Source of the DNA: Lachnospiraceae bacterium AB2028
GTDB taxonomy: Bacteria > Bacillota > Clostridia > Lachnospirales > Lachnospiraceae
NCBI GenBank assembly: GCA_000621425.1
Contig: JHYJ01000008.1
Location: 124,001-188,000, forward strand
Direction: 5' to 3'
DNA length: 64,000 nt
Under the pieces are notes generated by a model that searched no databases, was not told where the DNA came from, and saw only the letters and a list, made by a program, of their open reading frames with translations. Positions 7,942-16,554 of the stretch are shown here, piece after piece (position 1 is the stretch's first letter; each line of letters starts with the position of its first letter). A program made the position numbers and the translations under genes.

Positions 7942-10071
7942 CTATTTGTTTTCAGTGGAACTACCTTTGCGTTTTCTTGTTTTTGGCCTGTGTCCGATGA
8001 GCAGCATCAGGCTTCTTGGCATAAGTTCCACAGTTTCTTCAGCCTTCCCCCTGCTCTTACCCGCTTTCTTTCTGTCACCGGAATAAGCAACCACCTCCCA
8101 TTTCATACCATCCGGAATGTCAGGAAGAGAGAATGTCATCTCTTCCCAGTATGCATTTACTGCGCAATAGATAAATACATCCTCATCGGTCCCATAATCT
8201 GCAGCAGGTTCTGCATACATAAATCCAAATGAAAGAAAAGGAGCATTTTCGTCAAAATCCCAGGGCCTTGTTCCATGAAATGAAAGTTCCGGATATCCGG
8301 ACGAATTCTGTTCCGTACAAAAATCGCTCCGCCGCAGAACAGGGTGTTTTGCCCTAAAATCTATAAGCGTCTTAAAAAAATCAAATATATCTTTATTTTC
8401 TTCCAGATTGCCCCAGTCAAGCCATGATATCCTATTATCCTGGCAGTATGCATTATTATTGCCAAACTGGGTATTTCCGAACTCATCACCGGACAGTATC
8501 ATGGGGATACCGCGGCTCAAAAGAAGCAATGCAGCCGAATTCTTTATCTGCCTATTTCTTAGACTGTTTATTTCAGGATCATCAGTCCCACCTTCAACAC
8601 CGCAGTTCCAGCTGTCATTATCATTACTTCCGTCCCGGTTTTCCTCACCGTTAGCCATATTGTGTTTCTCGTTATACGAAACCAGGTCACGCAGAGTAAA
8701 GCCATCATGGCAGGTTATAAAATTAACGGATGCCTCAGCACTCCGGTTGCCGTAAAGATCCGGGGAGCCCTTAAGCCTCCATACAAGCTCCGGTCCGCAT
8801 TCTGCGGAACTCTTAACGAATTTTCTCAAACAGTCACGGTATTTACCGTTCCACTCTGCCCATCTGCCCCAGGCAGGAAAACTGCCCACTTGATACAAGC
8901 CGCCGGCATCCCAAGCTTCAGCAATAAGCTTACTCTTCCCCAAAACCGCATCATGGGCCAGCGTCTCCAGAAGGGGCGGACTAGTCATAGGCGCACCGTT
9001 CTCATCACGGGAAAGAATAGCAGCAAGATCGAAACGGAATCCGTCAATATGATAATCCGAAACCCAGTACCTTAGCGCATCAAGAATGCAGTTCCGTACT
9101 ATCGCATTATTGCAGTTCATGGTATTCCCGCATCCGCTGAAATTATAATAGTAACCGTCAGGGGTCAACAGGTAATAGGTTTTATTATCTATGCCCCTGT
9201 ATGAAATATACGGTCCCTGCTCATTTCCCTCTGCGGTGTGATTGAACACCACATCGAGTATGACCTCAATTCCGGCCCTATGCAGACGCTTTATCAGATT
9301 CTTAAGTTCATCCGCAGCCATGCCCATAGGAGCCGATGCAGCATATCCTGCCTTTGGTGCAAAGAAACAAACAGTTGAATAGCCCCAGTAGTTATAAAGC
9401 CGTTCACCTTCCACTACCCTGCTGTTTTCAAACTCATCAAACTCAAATATAGGGAGCAGTTCTATGCAGTTGATCCCAAGCTCCTTAAGATAGGGAATCT
9501 TTTCAATAATTCCCGCAAAAGTCCCTTTATATCGTACACCGCTGGACTCATCCTTTGTAAAACTCCGTACATGTGCCTCGTAGATAACAAGATCCTTCAT
9601 GGGAATTTCCAGCGGCTTGTCCCCTTCCCAGTCATAATCTTCAAGTATCACCCTCCCCCTATGCTGGAACGGGTCATCCGGATCAGGATCTTCTCCCCAC
9701 ACATCCCTTCCGCTCACCAGTTTTGCATAAGGATCCAGCAGGATTTTTTCTTTATCAAAGCGGTATCCGTTTTCCGGGTCATATGGCCCGTCCATGCAAT
9801 AGCCATACTCCAAATCATCTATGTCGAGCCCATATACTATCATAGAAAATACATTGCCTATTCTGAAATCATCAGGGAAGGGAATCCTTGCAAAGGGAAC
9901 CTTCTCACCATGATGAAAAAGCAGCAATTCGCAGGAAGTCGCATCCTTGGAAAAAACAGAAAAGTTTATCCCATCATTTCCAACAACAGTTGCCCCGAAA
10001 GGCTGAACCCTTCCGTGGCGATATTTTATTCCATTTAGTTCATGTGTTGGAAAGTCATCAATTCTAATCAT
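7942..10071 (-). CDS. glgX: Glycogen debranching enzyme, GlgX/isoamylase type
   Basis: A 709-residue GH13 enzyme that cleaves alpha-1,6 branches of glycogen or limit dextrins. An N-terminal CBM48-like domain (about residues 18-110, GINFSVFSKDATSCELLLF) leads into the catalytic barrel with the usual motifs. These are DVVFNHTAEG (region I), DGFRFDLA carrying the nucleophile Asp (region II), LIAEAWD carrying the acid/base Glu (region III), and FITCHDGFTLRDLVSYN (region IV). A beta-rich C-terminal domain closes the protein, followed by a basic tail. Length matches GlgX (about 660-720). It stands alone, with GGTGAT eight bases before the ATG and no glycogen synthesis genes beside it. It is cytoplasmic: no signal peptide is visible. 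Confidence 0.93.
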   Translation of the reverse strand: MIRIDDFPTHELNGIKYRHGRVQPFGATVVGNDGINFSVFSKDATSCELLLFHHGEKVPFARIPFPDDFRIGNVFSMIVYGLDIDDLEYGYCMDGPYDPENGYRFDKEKILLDPYAKLVSGRDVWGEDPDPDDPFQHRGRVILEDYDWEGDKPLEIPMKDLVIYEAHVRSFTKDESSGVRYKGTFAGIIEKIPYLKELGINCIELLPIFEFDEFENSRVVEGERLYNYWGYSTVCFFAPKAGYAASAPMGMAADELKNLIKRLHRAGIEVILDVVFNHTAEGNEQGPYISYRGIDNKTYYLLTPDGYYYNFSGCGNTMNCNNAIVRNCILDALRYWVSDYHIDGFRFDLAAILSRDENGAPMTSPPLLETLAHDAVLGKSKLIAEAWDAGGLYQVGSFPAWGRWAEWNGKYRDCLRKFVKSSAECGPELVWRLKGSPDLYGNRSAEASVNFITCHDGFTLRDLVSYNEKHNMANGEENRDGSNDNDSWNCGVEGGTDDPEINSLRNRQIKNSAALLLLSRGIPMILSGDEFGNTQFGNNNAYCQDNRISWLDWGNLEENKDIFDFFKTLIDFRAKHPVLRRSDFCTEQNSSGYPELSFHGTRPWDFDENAPFLSFGFMYAEPAADYGTDEDVFIYCAVNAYWEEMTFSLPDIPDGMKWEVVAYSGDRKKAGKSRGKAEETVELMPRSLMLLIGHRPKTRKRKGSSTENK

Positions 10072-10136
10072 GTTATAACATCACCATAAATTTATCTTTT
10101 ATAACCACTCAAAACAGTACAAATTCTGAAATATTG

Positions 10137-10985
10137 CTACCTTTTTATCAATCTGCCTGCCAGTTCGCATACGATATACAGAATTATGTCCATCATCACT
10201 ATGGTTGCCCCAGGCGGAAATGAAAATACAACGGATATACCGATTCCGCTGACGGCACAGATGACAGCCATTATGGAAGAAAATAATACTACGCTTTTAA
10301 AACTCTTGAAAATCCTCATGGCCGATAAAGCCGGAAAAACAACCAGTGCCGATATCAGCAGTGATCCCACCAGTTTCATCCCCAGCACTATGACTACAGC
10401 CGTCAGAACTGCAAGGAGACCGCGATAGAAAAACGTCTTCATGCCTGTTGCCTCGCTGAAATTTTCATCAAAGGTCACAGCAAATATCCTGTTGTAGAAA
10501 AAGATGAATACTATCATCACCACAATTGAAAAGCCAAGACAGATAAACACATCCGAAGACTTAAGCGTAAGAATGGACGTGGAGCCGAACAGCGTCGTGC
10601 AGACATCTCCGGATACGTTAGACGATACCGAGAATACATTCATTATAAGATAGCCCATGGCAAGTGCTCCGGTAGAAAGCATGGCAATGGCAGCATCGCC
10701 TTTTATTCTCGCATTCCGTCCCATGCCTATAAGAAGCATGGCCACAAGTACGGTCACCGGCAAAACCACCAGGGTATTCTGGGTAACACCCAAGGCAGTG
10801 GCAACGGCCAGTGCGCCGAAAGCAACATGAGATAAACCGTCGCCAATGAATGAGTACCTCTTTAAGACAAGAGTCACACCAAGCAGTGCCGCACATAATG
10901 AAATAAGTGCCACAACGATCAGCGCAAACCACACAAAGGGGAATGAAAGATAAAATAAAAACTGTTGTATGATATTTCCGCCCAT
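10137..10985 (-). CDS. Metal ABC transporter permease (ABC-3 family, ZnuB/MntB-like)
   Basis: A 282-residue protein with about eight membrane helices, of the ABC-3 permease family that imports zinc or manganese. Family marks include RYSFIGDGLSHVAFGALA near residue 44 and FSFPPGATIVMMDI near the C-terminus. The ATPase gene lies 8 bases upstream and in the same direction. No substrate-binding lipoprotein is present in the operon, so either it is encoded elsewhere or the pair works differently. The metal (zinc or manganese) cannot be told from the sequence, and no Fur/Zur box was recognised. Confidence 0.88.
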   Translation of the reverse strand: MGGNIIQQFLFYLSFPFVWFALIVVALISLCAALLGVTLVLKRYSFIGDGLSHVAFGALAVATALGVTQNTLVVLPVTVLVAMLLIGMGRNARIKGDAAIAMLSTGALAMGYLIMNVFSVSSNVSGDVCTTLFGSTSILTLKSSDVFICLGFSIVVMIVFIFFYNRIFAVTFDENFSEATGMKTFFYRGLLAVLTAVVIVLGMKLVGSLLISALVVFPALSAMRIFKSFKSVVLFSSIMAVICAVSGIGISVVFSFPPGATIVMMDIILYIVCELAGRLIKR

Positions 10986-10993
10986 TATTAACC

Positions 10994-11749
10994 TCAGTTC
11001 TCCGGCTTATGGTATTCTGCCATGTAATGTTTCCTGGTATCTCTCGGATGAGTGTTAAGCCCAAGTTTATAATATGCCTTGCTTCTCACATAATCCTCTG
11101 TCTTGCCAAAATAAAGCTGTTTGTGCTCTCCTATCTGGAGTATATGGTCAGAGTCGCTTAATGCGGCATGCATATCATGGGATACCATGATTATGGTCAC
11201 ACCTTCATCATGAAGTTTCCTTACCGATTCATAAAATTCCTTTGCAGCCTTGGGATCCAGTCCGCTTACAGGCTCGTCAAGAATCAATAGCTTATCAGCC
11301 GCGCAGAATGCTCGTGCCAACAAAACCCTCTGCTGCTGCCCACCGGAAAGATTCCTGTAGCTCTTTTTGGCAAGGCCTGTTATATCCAGCTTTTCCATTG
11401 CATCATCCGCACGCTTCTTTTCCTTCTTTCCGTAAAAAGGTTTCAGTCCCATCCTGGAAAGATTCCCGGACATTACTATCTCCCGCACATTAGCAGGAAA
11501 ATCCCTCTGCACAATTGTCTGTTGGGGGAGATAGCCCACCTCATTCCTCTTAAGTTCATCGCTGAACTTAAGCTCACCGCCGGCAGGCTTTATAAGACTC
11601 AGCATAGTCTTCATAAGGGTGCTTTTTCCTGCACCGTTCTCTCCCACAATGCAGAGATAATCACCTTTTTCAACAGTGAAATCAATATGCTCTGCAACTA
11701 TGCCATCATCATATCCCAATGTAAGGTCTTTGCATTCAATGTACGTCAT
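10994..11749 (-). CDS. Metal ABC transporter ATP-binding protein (ZnuC/MntB-like)
   Basis: A 251-residue ABC ATPase with GENGAGKST (Walker A, about residue 36), LSGGQQQRVLLARA (signature), LLILDEPVSGLD (Walker B) and a switch His in MVSHDM. These are the features of the metal (ABC-3) importers. It powers the permease encoded immediately downstream. Its ATG overlaps the TGA of the SDR gene (ATGA), so translation is coupled to that gene. Length is normal. Confidence 0.9.
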   Translation of the reverse strand: MTYIECKDLTLGYDDGIVAEHIDFTVEKGDYLCIVGENGAGKSTLMKTMLSLIKPAGGELKFSDELKRNEVGYLPQQTIVQRDFPANVREIVMSGNLSRMGLKPFYGKKEKKRADDAMEKLDITGLAKKSYRNLSGGQQQRVLLARAFCAADKLLILDEPVSGLDPKAAKEFYESVRKLHDEGVTIIMVSHDMHAALSDSDHILQIGEHKQLYFGKTEDYVRSKAYYKLGLNTHPRDTRKHYMAEYHKPEN

Positions 11750-12477
11750 TGCTTATTTTTCCTTTTTATCCTATGAAATTGTGGCCTTATGACCAGCTCC
11801 TCTACTACTACTCCATAAGGTCTTGAGAGCACAAAGAGTACAGCATCGGCAACATCCCGGGGTAAAAGGGATGCTCCCTTTTCATCATCCGCTTCAAAAT
11901 CCGCATTTCTGTACAAATCTGTGTCTGTCATATCCGGAAGAATGGCAGTTACCTTCACGCCATGTTTCCTGGCCTCCTCAAAAACACTTCCCGAAAAACT
12001 TAACAACCCCGCCTTTGCAGCACCATACGCTGCACCATGGGGATTTGCATGGGAAATGGCCGTCACGGAAGAAATATTTATTATACTTCCTCCATTAGCT
12101 TTCATATCCCTTAATAGCATCTGGGTCAAGATAAGTGGTGTTTCCAGATCAGTCCGTACTATATCCTTTATCTTAGATGCATTTAACTCCTCATGAAGCC
12201 CATAGTATGCACAGCCTGCATTATTTATAAGCACATCTATATGATGCAACTTCCGAATCTCATTCACACATTTTTCCAAGGCGTCAGTGTCTGTTATATC
12301 ACATATAACACAGTGAAAATTTTCAGGACCTGATGATGCTTCATCATCAAAGTTTCTTCCAAAACCGTATACTTCGAAACCGTTATCTGCAAGAGTCCTT
12401 GAAACAGCAAGTCCGATTCCTGATGATGCACCGGTTATAAGTACTGTTTTTCTTTCATTTATTTTCAGCTCGTTCAT
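11746..12477 (-). CDS. SDR family oxidoreductase
   Basis: A 243-residue classical short-chain dehydrogenase/reductase. The cofactor loop TGASSGIG lies near the N-terminus, INNAGCAYYG (NAG motif) near residue 85, the catalytic Ser in INISSV, and YGAAKAG gives the YxxxK pair. The substrate is unknown. A longer frame reaching 12537 exists, but the ATG at 12477 forms an ATGA overlap with the stop of the upstream radical SAM gene and is therefore preferred. The same kind of overlap joins it to the metal ABC ATPase downstream, so all four genes (radical SAM, SDR, ATPase, permease) form one coupled operon. Confidence 0.87.
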   Translation of the reverse strand: MNELKINERKTVLITGASSGIGLAVSRTLADNGFEVYGFGRNFDDEASSGPENFHCVICDITDTDALEKCVNEIRKLHHIDVLINNAGCAYYGLHEELNASKIKDIVRTDLETPLILTQMLLRDMKANGGSIINISSVTAISHANPHGAAYGAAKAGLLSFSGSVFEEARKHGVKVTAILPDMTDTDLYRNADFEADDEKGASLLPRDVADAVLFVLSRPYGVVVEELVIRPQFHRIKRKNKQ

Positions 12478-13781
12478 TTCCATCTGAATACCTTTGCTCC
12501 GGGAACACTTTCTGAAATCAGTTCTTCCATATAGCATTCCATTTCATCTGCTATCTTCTCCGGATACTGGTAGTAACCGGCCACCACATCATAAGGATAT
12601 TGAACAAGTGCGGAACCGGAAAATCTTACACGCATGTTTTTCAGATAACTGTCTGAAATCCTGAAGCTCCCCACGCTGTAGTCCCTTATATGCATAAGGT
12701 CGATTTCATTCATGACACGCTCCCACATATCATGATACATTTCACGCCAGTCCTTCACATATATCATAGGATCGAAGCACAGTCTGAAGGGATAAGCTTC
12801 TGATCCGTCATTCACAGCAGATGCATAAGATTCCATCCCTGAAACTATAGCACTAATACGGTGTTCAAGATCAGGCGTACACTTCTCATACCTTTTTATG
12901 ATATCATCCGGTGACAGTGTGTAAGCAAATATCACACGGTCACACCATTCAATATCTTTCCACAGGTCCGTCCTGGCACATTTGGTTCTTATTTCAACAG
13001 TAAGATCCTTATGTAACTTTGTGAACTCACACCATCTTCTGACATATCCGGTAATGTCTTCCAATGCCATCAGGTCTGTGTCATAGGAAACACAGAGATG
13101 CACCGGAAACGATTCCAAAAGAGACTCAACCTCTTTGAAGATATCATCAAGATTTATGAATACCACCGGAACATCCGACGGATACATACCCTTCAGGTAA
13201 CAGTATTCACAATCATACAGACAGTTCATCACGCATGAAGTGTAATAAAAATGACTGTTTCCGAAATCCTGGCATACGGGTGCGCCCTCGTACAAAAGCC
13301 GTCCCGTCTTGTTAGCCAGTACCATACTCTTCCCGGTGGTTTCAGCACAGCCTTCTGATGACCCCCGCGCTAATATATCCTTGTAATGCCTGATGTATAT
13401 TAATTCCGGAAAGTTAAGTCTTTCCGTTATACGTTTAACATCTGCATTATCCTTTATGTCTTCTTCAATATAAAGGTGCATTCCGGAATTCTTACTTTTT
13501 TTCGCAAATCCTTCCGGATCATTACCGGCCAAAACTTCCCGGCTTTCCCGCGGCTGATCAATCCTAACATCCTCCGGATCAAACTGCATCAGTTCGCATA
13601 GCCTGTCTAAAGCCGCCTTGCCTGCCCTTTTGTCCCTGCATGGAATCAATCCTTCATTACGCAGCTTTTCCATGTAATCCGGGATATCCCTTCCTGCCGC
13701 ATCAGCATACAAGAAGAGCTGCCTTATGCGGTTTTCCATCGCAACGGATGCATGTATTTCCTTTGAAAAATAATCAACCAT
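12474..13781 (-). CDS. Spore photoproduct lyase-like radical SAM protein
   Basis: A 435-residue protein of the SPL family. The cluster-binding motif is CLYDCEYC at residues 187-194 (CxxxCxxC) inside YYTSCVMNCLYDCEYCYLKG, as in spore photoproduct lyase. It carries the SPL-type C-terminal half with CFDPMIYVKDW and IRDYSVGSFRIS. True SPL repairs the UV lesion 5-thyminyl-5,6-dihydrothymine in spore DNA. Here the extra N-terminal 140 residues (helical, with an EEDIK segment) and the SDR/metal-transporter operon leave the substrate open. It is the first gene of that operon and follows a terminator at 13802-13836. Confidence 0.82.
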   Translation of the reverse strand: MVDYFSKEIHASVAMENRIRQLFLYADAAGRDIPDYMEKLRNEGLIPCRDKRAGKAALDRLCELMQFDPEDVRIDQPRESREVLAGNDPEGFAKKSKNSGMHLYIEEDIKDNADVKRITERLNFPELIYIRHYKDILARGSSEGCAETTGKSMVLANKTGRLLYEGAPVCQDFGNSHFYYTSCVMNCLYDCEYCYLKGMYPSDVPVVFINLDDIFKEVESLLESFPVHLCVSYDTDLMALEDITGYVRRWCEFTKLHKDLTVEIRTKCARTDLWKDIEWCDRVIFAYTLSPDDIIKRYEKCTPDLEHRISAIVSGMESYASAVNDGSEAYPFRLCFDPMIYVKDWREMYHDMWERVMNEIDLMHIRDYSVGSFRISDSYLKNMRVRFSGSALVQYPYDVVAGYYQYPEKIADEMECYMEELISESVPGAKVFRWK

Positions 13782-13801
13782 CTGTCATTACACTTCCGAA
13801 T

Positions 13802-13836
13802 AAAAACAACGACTTTGTAACCGCCGTTGTTTTTTC
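13802..13836 (-). terminator. Rho-independent terminator after the RsbW-like gene
   Basis: AAAAACAACG pairs with CGTTGTTTTT around a 13-base loop. On the minus strand the stem is followed by TTTTTATTC. It separates the signalling operon from the radical SAM operon. Confidence 0.8.
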
Positions 13837-13867
13837 AGCCCAATATAACCGTTACGAACAATGACGC

Positions 13868-14284
13868 TTATATTTTCTTCATTATCGTAAGTATGTTTTT
13901 GCCATCCTCATTCCTATAACTTACATGGTCCATGCTTTTCTTTACCATAAATATTCCAAGGCCGCCTATCTCGCGTTCCTCTGCAGGTTTTGTCACATCA
14001 GGCTCAGGACGCTCCAGCGGATTAAAGGGCTTTCCCGTATCAATAAACTCCAGCGTTATCTTTTTTTCATCATCATCCTCAACTGTCACCCTTATTAACG
14101 CCTTATCATCCGCCTTCAGTCCGGAGTAAAAAATGATATTTGAAAAAATCTCATCGATAGCTACATCGATGGATATGATCTTTGCCTCTGAAGCCCCTTC
14201 TTCACGCATGATATTTTCTACAGTTTCATTGAGTATCCCTATGCTTTCTGTTTTTACATCTACATTAATATCAATTTCTTTCAT
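13868..14284 (-). CDS. RsbW/SpoIIAB-like serine kinase (anti-sigma factor type HATPase)
   Basis: A 138-residue GHKL ATPase of the small serine-kinase class that phosphorylates STAS antagonists and may bind a sigma factor or another target. The N box is DEIFSNII (Glu and Asn present, about residue 45), the G1 box DTGKPFNPL and the G2 box GGLGIFMVKK, all intact. It is the last gene of an operon with a SpoIIE-type phosphatase (53 bases upstream), a GNAT and the MFS-sensor fusion. A STAS protein that could be its substrate lies at 22022-22321. No sigma factor is found in the window, so the output may be a different protein. Confidence 0.88.
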   Translation of the reverse strand: MKEIDINVDVKTESIGILNETVENIMREEGASEAKIISIDVAIDEIFSNIIFYSGLKADDKALIRVTVEDDDEKKITLEFIDTGKPFNPLERPEPDVTKPAEEREIGGLGIFMVKKSMDHVSYRNEDGKNILTIMKKI

Positions 14285-14337
14285 ATGCTACACCATACCC
14301 CCCCGCAACGATAACGGTAAAATCATTAATATACATC

Positions 14338-15963
14338 TCATTCCATATACTTTTTATAATCAAGGCATAACATTGTAATATCATCAAACTGCGGTGCCTC
14401 GCCTACAAAAACATTTACATCTTCAAGAAGACCCTCTAACAGTGGCTTGGGACCAAGTTCCCTGTTTTTATTAAGATACTCGTTAAGTCTAACCATACCA
14501 TAGAGTTCTTCCTTTGCATCCGTTGCTTCCGGCACGCCATCTGAATACTGGACAAGCCTGTCACCCGGTTTCATCTCAAAGCTGGCTGCAGTATACGGTA
14601 TCCCCTCCATTCCGGCAAGAACGAACTGCGGGTTGGTCTTCTGCTCCACATACGCATACTCTCCATCCTCTACCCGCTGCAACAGGAAAGGATGCTCATG
14701 ACCGGCATTTACATAGTCCACCCTTCCGGTCTTTAAGTCGATCACAGCCTCATAAGCAGTGATAAACATCTGCTCTGAATTATTATCGCACAGCATGTTG
14801 TTAACTTCGTAAAAGACTTCACCTAAATTGTCTCCTACATTTGTGTGGTCCTTTATTAAATTCTTTCCTATAACCATGAACAAAGCTGCAGGAACGCCCT
14901 TGCCCGATACATCAGCAACAACTATAGCAAGATGGGATTCATCCACGAAGAACATATCATAAAAATCTCCGCCCACTTCCTTAGCAGGTTTCATGATGGC
15001 ATATATATCTATTTCATCACGATCCGGAAATGCCGGGAATTTATTCGGAAGCATAGAAGCCTGTATTCCCGTAGCAACAGACAGTTCAGCTCCGATCCTT
15101 TCTTTTTCAGCAACAACGCGTTTAACTTCCTCTGTATAATTTTCTATACGCTCTGCCATCATGACAAAGGAATCTGCTAACTGCCTCAGCTCATCATTAT
15201 GGGGATAGTCCTTCTCGTCTATCTTTATTACCCCATGGTCATAGTGTTCAACCGTGTTGTAAAGTGAACTGAGCGGTTCTATCACGCCCTTTCTCACATG
15301 AATGAGCATGAAAAGAATTATCACTGCGGCACATAACAATAATACCGCTGCAATCTGGAACATAAAACTATTTATATCATGATATATGTCATCCAGATAA
15401 TAGTCTGCTTCTACCACAAGCCGTATATCACCGTTATCGTCAAACACGGGAGCCCACACGCTTATGGATTTTCCGTATGTGGAATTGTTGTTGTAATTAA
15501 CACCTACAGAGCCTCTCTTCTCCTTAAGCGCCACCACTAATCCCTCATACTCCGTCTCACCGTAATCAAAACGGTCACCGTATGCAGAGATTCCTGACAT
15601 ATCATCCCCTTCCCTGACAGAATCGTAAACATAGACAAAGTGATCGTCATAAGGTACAAACATATACAGAAATGAGATATTCGGGAAATTTGTCTTAAAC
15701 ATATCAAGATAATCACATGTCACTTCAGCATATGTGTCTTTCTCTCCGGTTTCCGCAAAATGGTCTATGCCGTCATCCCACACTATGCTGTCCGCAATGG
15801 TATTTACCGCTTCCTGGGCAGACTCGCTGTAAAATACGATATAAGTATCCCGCAAGGCAAAATATGCCACTACCAGCGTAATGCCGGTCATGATAAGCAT
15901 CATTATGATGAGTGTTAAATTAAGCCTGTGTCCTAAACTGCCATACTTCTTTTTATCTTCCAT
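14338..15963 (-). CDS. SpoIIE-type PP2C phosphatase with extracytoplasmic sensor and HAMP
   Basis: A 541-residue membrane protein. An N-terminal membrane helix (about residues 14-34) is followed by an extracytoplasmic CACHE-like domain to about residue 195. Then come a second helix (about 198-220), a HAMP domain with a short coiled coil, and a C-terminal PPM/SpoIIE phosphatase. The phosphatase has the metal-binding Asp residues in EVGGDFYD, VVADVSGKG and LVQYSDGVPEATD. Such RsbU/RsbP-like enzymes dephosphorylate a STAS antagonist after a signal. The RsbW-like kinase follows directly, which makes the two opposing enzymes of a partner switch. The GNAT gene ends 27 bases upstream. The ligand is unknown. 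Confidence 0.92.
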   Translation of the reverse strand: MEDKKKYGSLGHRLNLTLIIMMLIMTGITLVVAYFALRDTYIVFYSESAQEAVNTIADSIVWDDGIDHFAETGEKDTYAEVTCDYLDMFKTNFPNISFLYMFVPYDDHFVYVYDSVREGDDMSGISAYGDRFDYGETEYEGLVVALKEKRGSVGVNYNNNSTYGKSISVWAPVFDDNGDIRLVVEADYYLDDIYHDINSFMFQIAAVLLLCAAVIILFMLIHVRKGVIEPLSSLYNTVEHYDHGVIKIDEKDYPHNDELRQLADSFVMMAERIENYTEEVKRVVAEKERIGAELSVATGIQASMLPNKFPAFPDRDEIDIYAIMKPAKEVGGDFYDMFFVDESHLAIVVADVSGKGVPAALFMVIGKNLIKDHTNVGDNLGEVFYEVNNMLCDNNSEQMFITAYEAVIDLKTGRVDYVNAGHEHPFLLQRVEDGEYAYVEQKTNPQFVLAGMEGIPYTAASFEMKPGDRLVQYSDGVPEATDAKEELYGMVRLNEYLNKNRELGPKPLLEGLLEDVNVFVGEAPQFDDITMLCLDYKKYME

Positions 15964-15990
15964 ATTCTATCTCCTCAAACCCCTTATCCT

Positions 15991-16554
15991 TTATTCCACT
16001 TCAGTCCTATGCAGTTCGATGCATGCACTGCAGCTACAGTGATCACCGCATATCGGACATGTCATTCCGTATTTATCCAGATCCTTATAGAAATCCTCTA
16101 TATACTCGCGGTAAACCACTCTGCCCAGACTAAGGACTGAATCTTCTGCCGGTATATCTCCACCCGGATATATCCAAAGTTCTGTGAGAATATATTTTGC
16201 TTTTCTCTCGCACATAAGCTTATAGCATTCCTCAAACATCCTATGGGAAATGCCATTTCCTCTATATTCCTCACGCACAACTACTGCATCACCGGTATAT
16301 GCAATGTCATCCCCAACTATTGCTTTCAGTCTTTCTTTCAAATCTGGATGCGGATAAGTAAAATCCAGCCCCTTGGCCATAGAAGCAAATCCAGCCATCT
16401 TATCTCCATCTACAGCCTTTACTCCCGTATAATCACACTCGGCATATTTCCGCCTAAGTTCCTGCTCAACATATTCACCGTCATTAAGATACTTTTTATA
16501 GAGCTCTATCATGCCCTCCAGATCATCGTCATTTATATACGAATAATCAATCAT
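15991..16554 (-). CDS. GNAT acetyltransferase with a C-terminal Cys cluster
   Basis: A 187-residue protein with the GNAT fold. The acetyl-CoA binding motif is REEYRGNGISHRMF near residue 95. The C-terminal 25 residues hold an unusual cysteine-rich segment, CPICGDHCSCSAC, that could bind a metal or iron-sulfur cluster; this is not part of the normal GNAT domain. The start overlaps the end of the MFS-fusion gene by 8 bases and the phosphatase gene follows after 27 bases, so it belongs to the signalling operon. Its acceptor substrate is unknown. Confidence 0.8.
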   Translation of the reverse strand: MIDYSYINDDDLEGMIELYKKYLNDGEYVEQELRRKYAECDYTGVKAVDGDKMAGFASMAKGLDFTYPHPDLKERLKAIVGDDIAYTGDAVVVREEYRGNGISHRMFEECYKLMCERKAKYILTELWIYPGGDIPAEDSVLSLGRVVYREYIEDFYKDLDKYGMTCPICGDHCSCSACIELHRTEVE

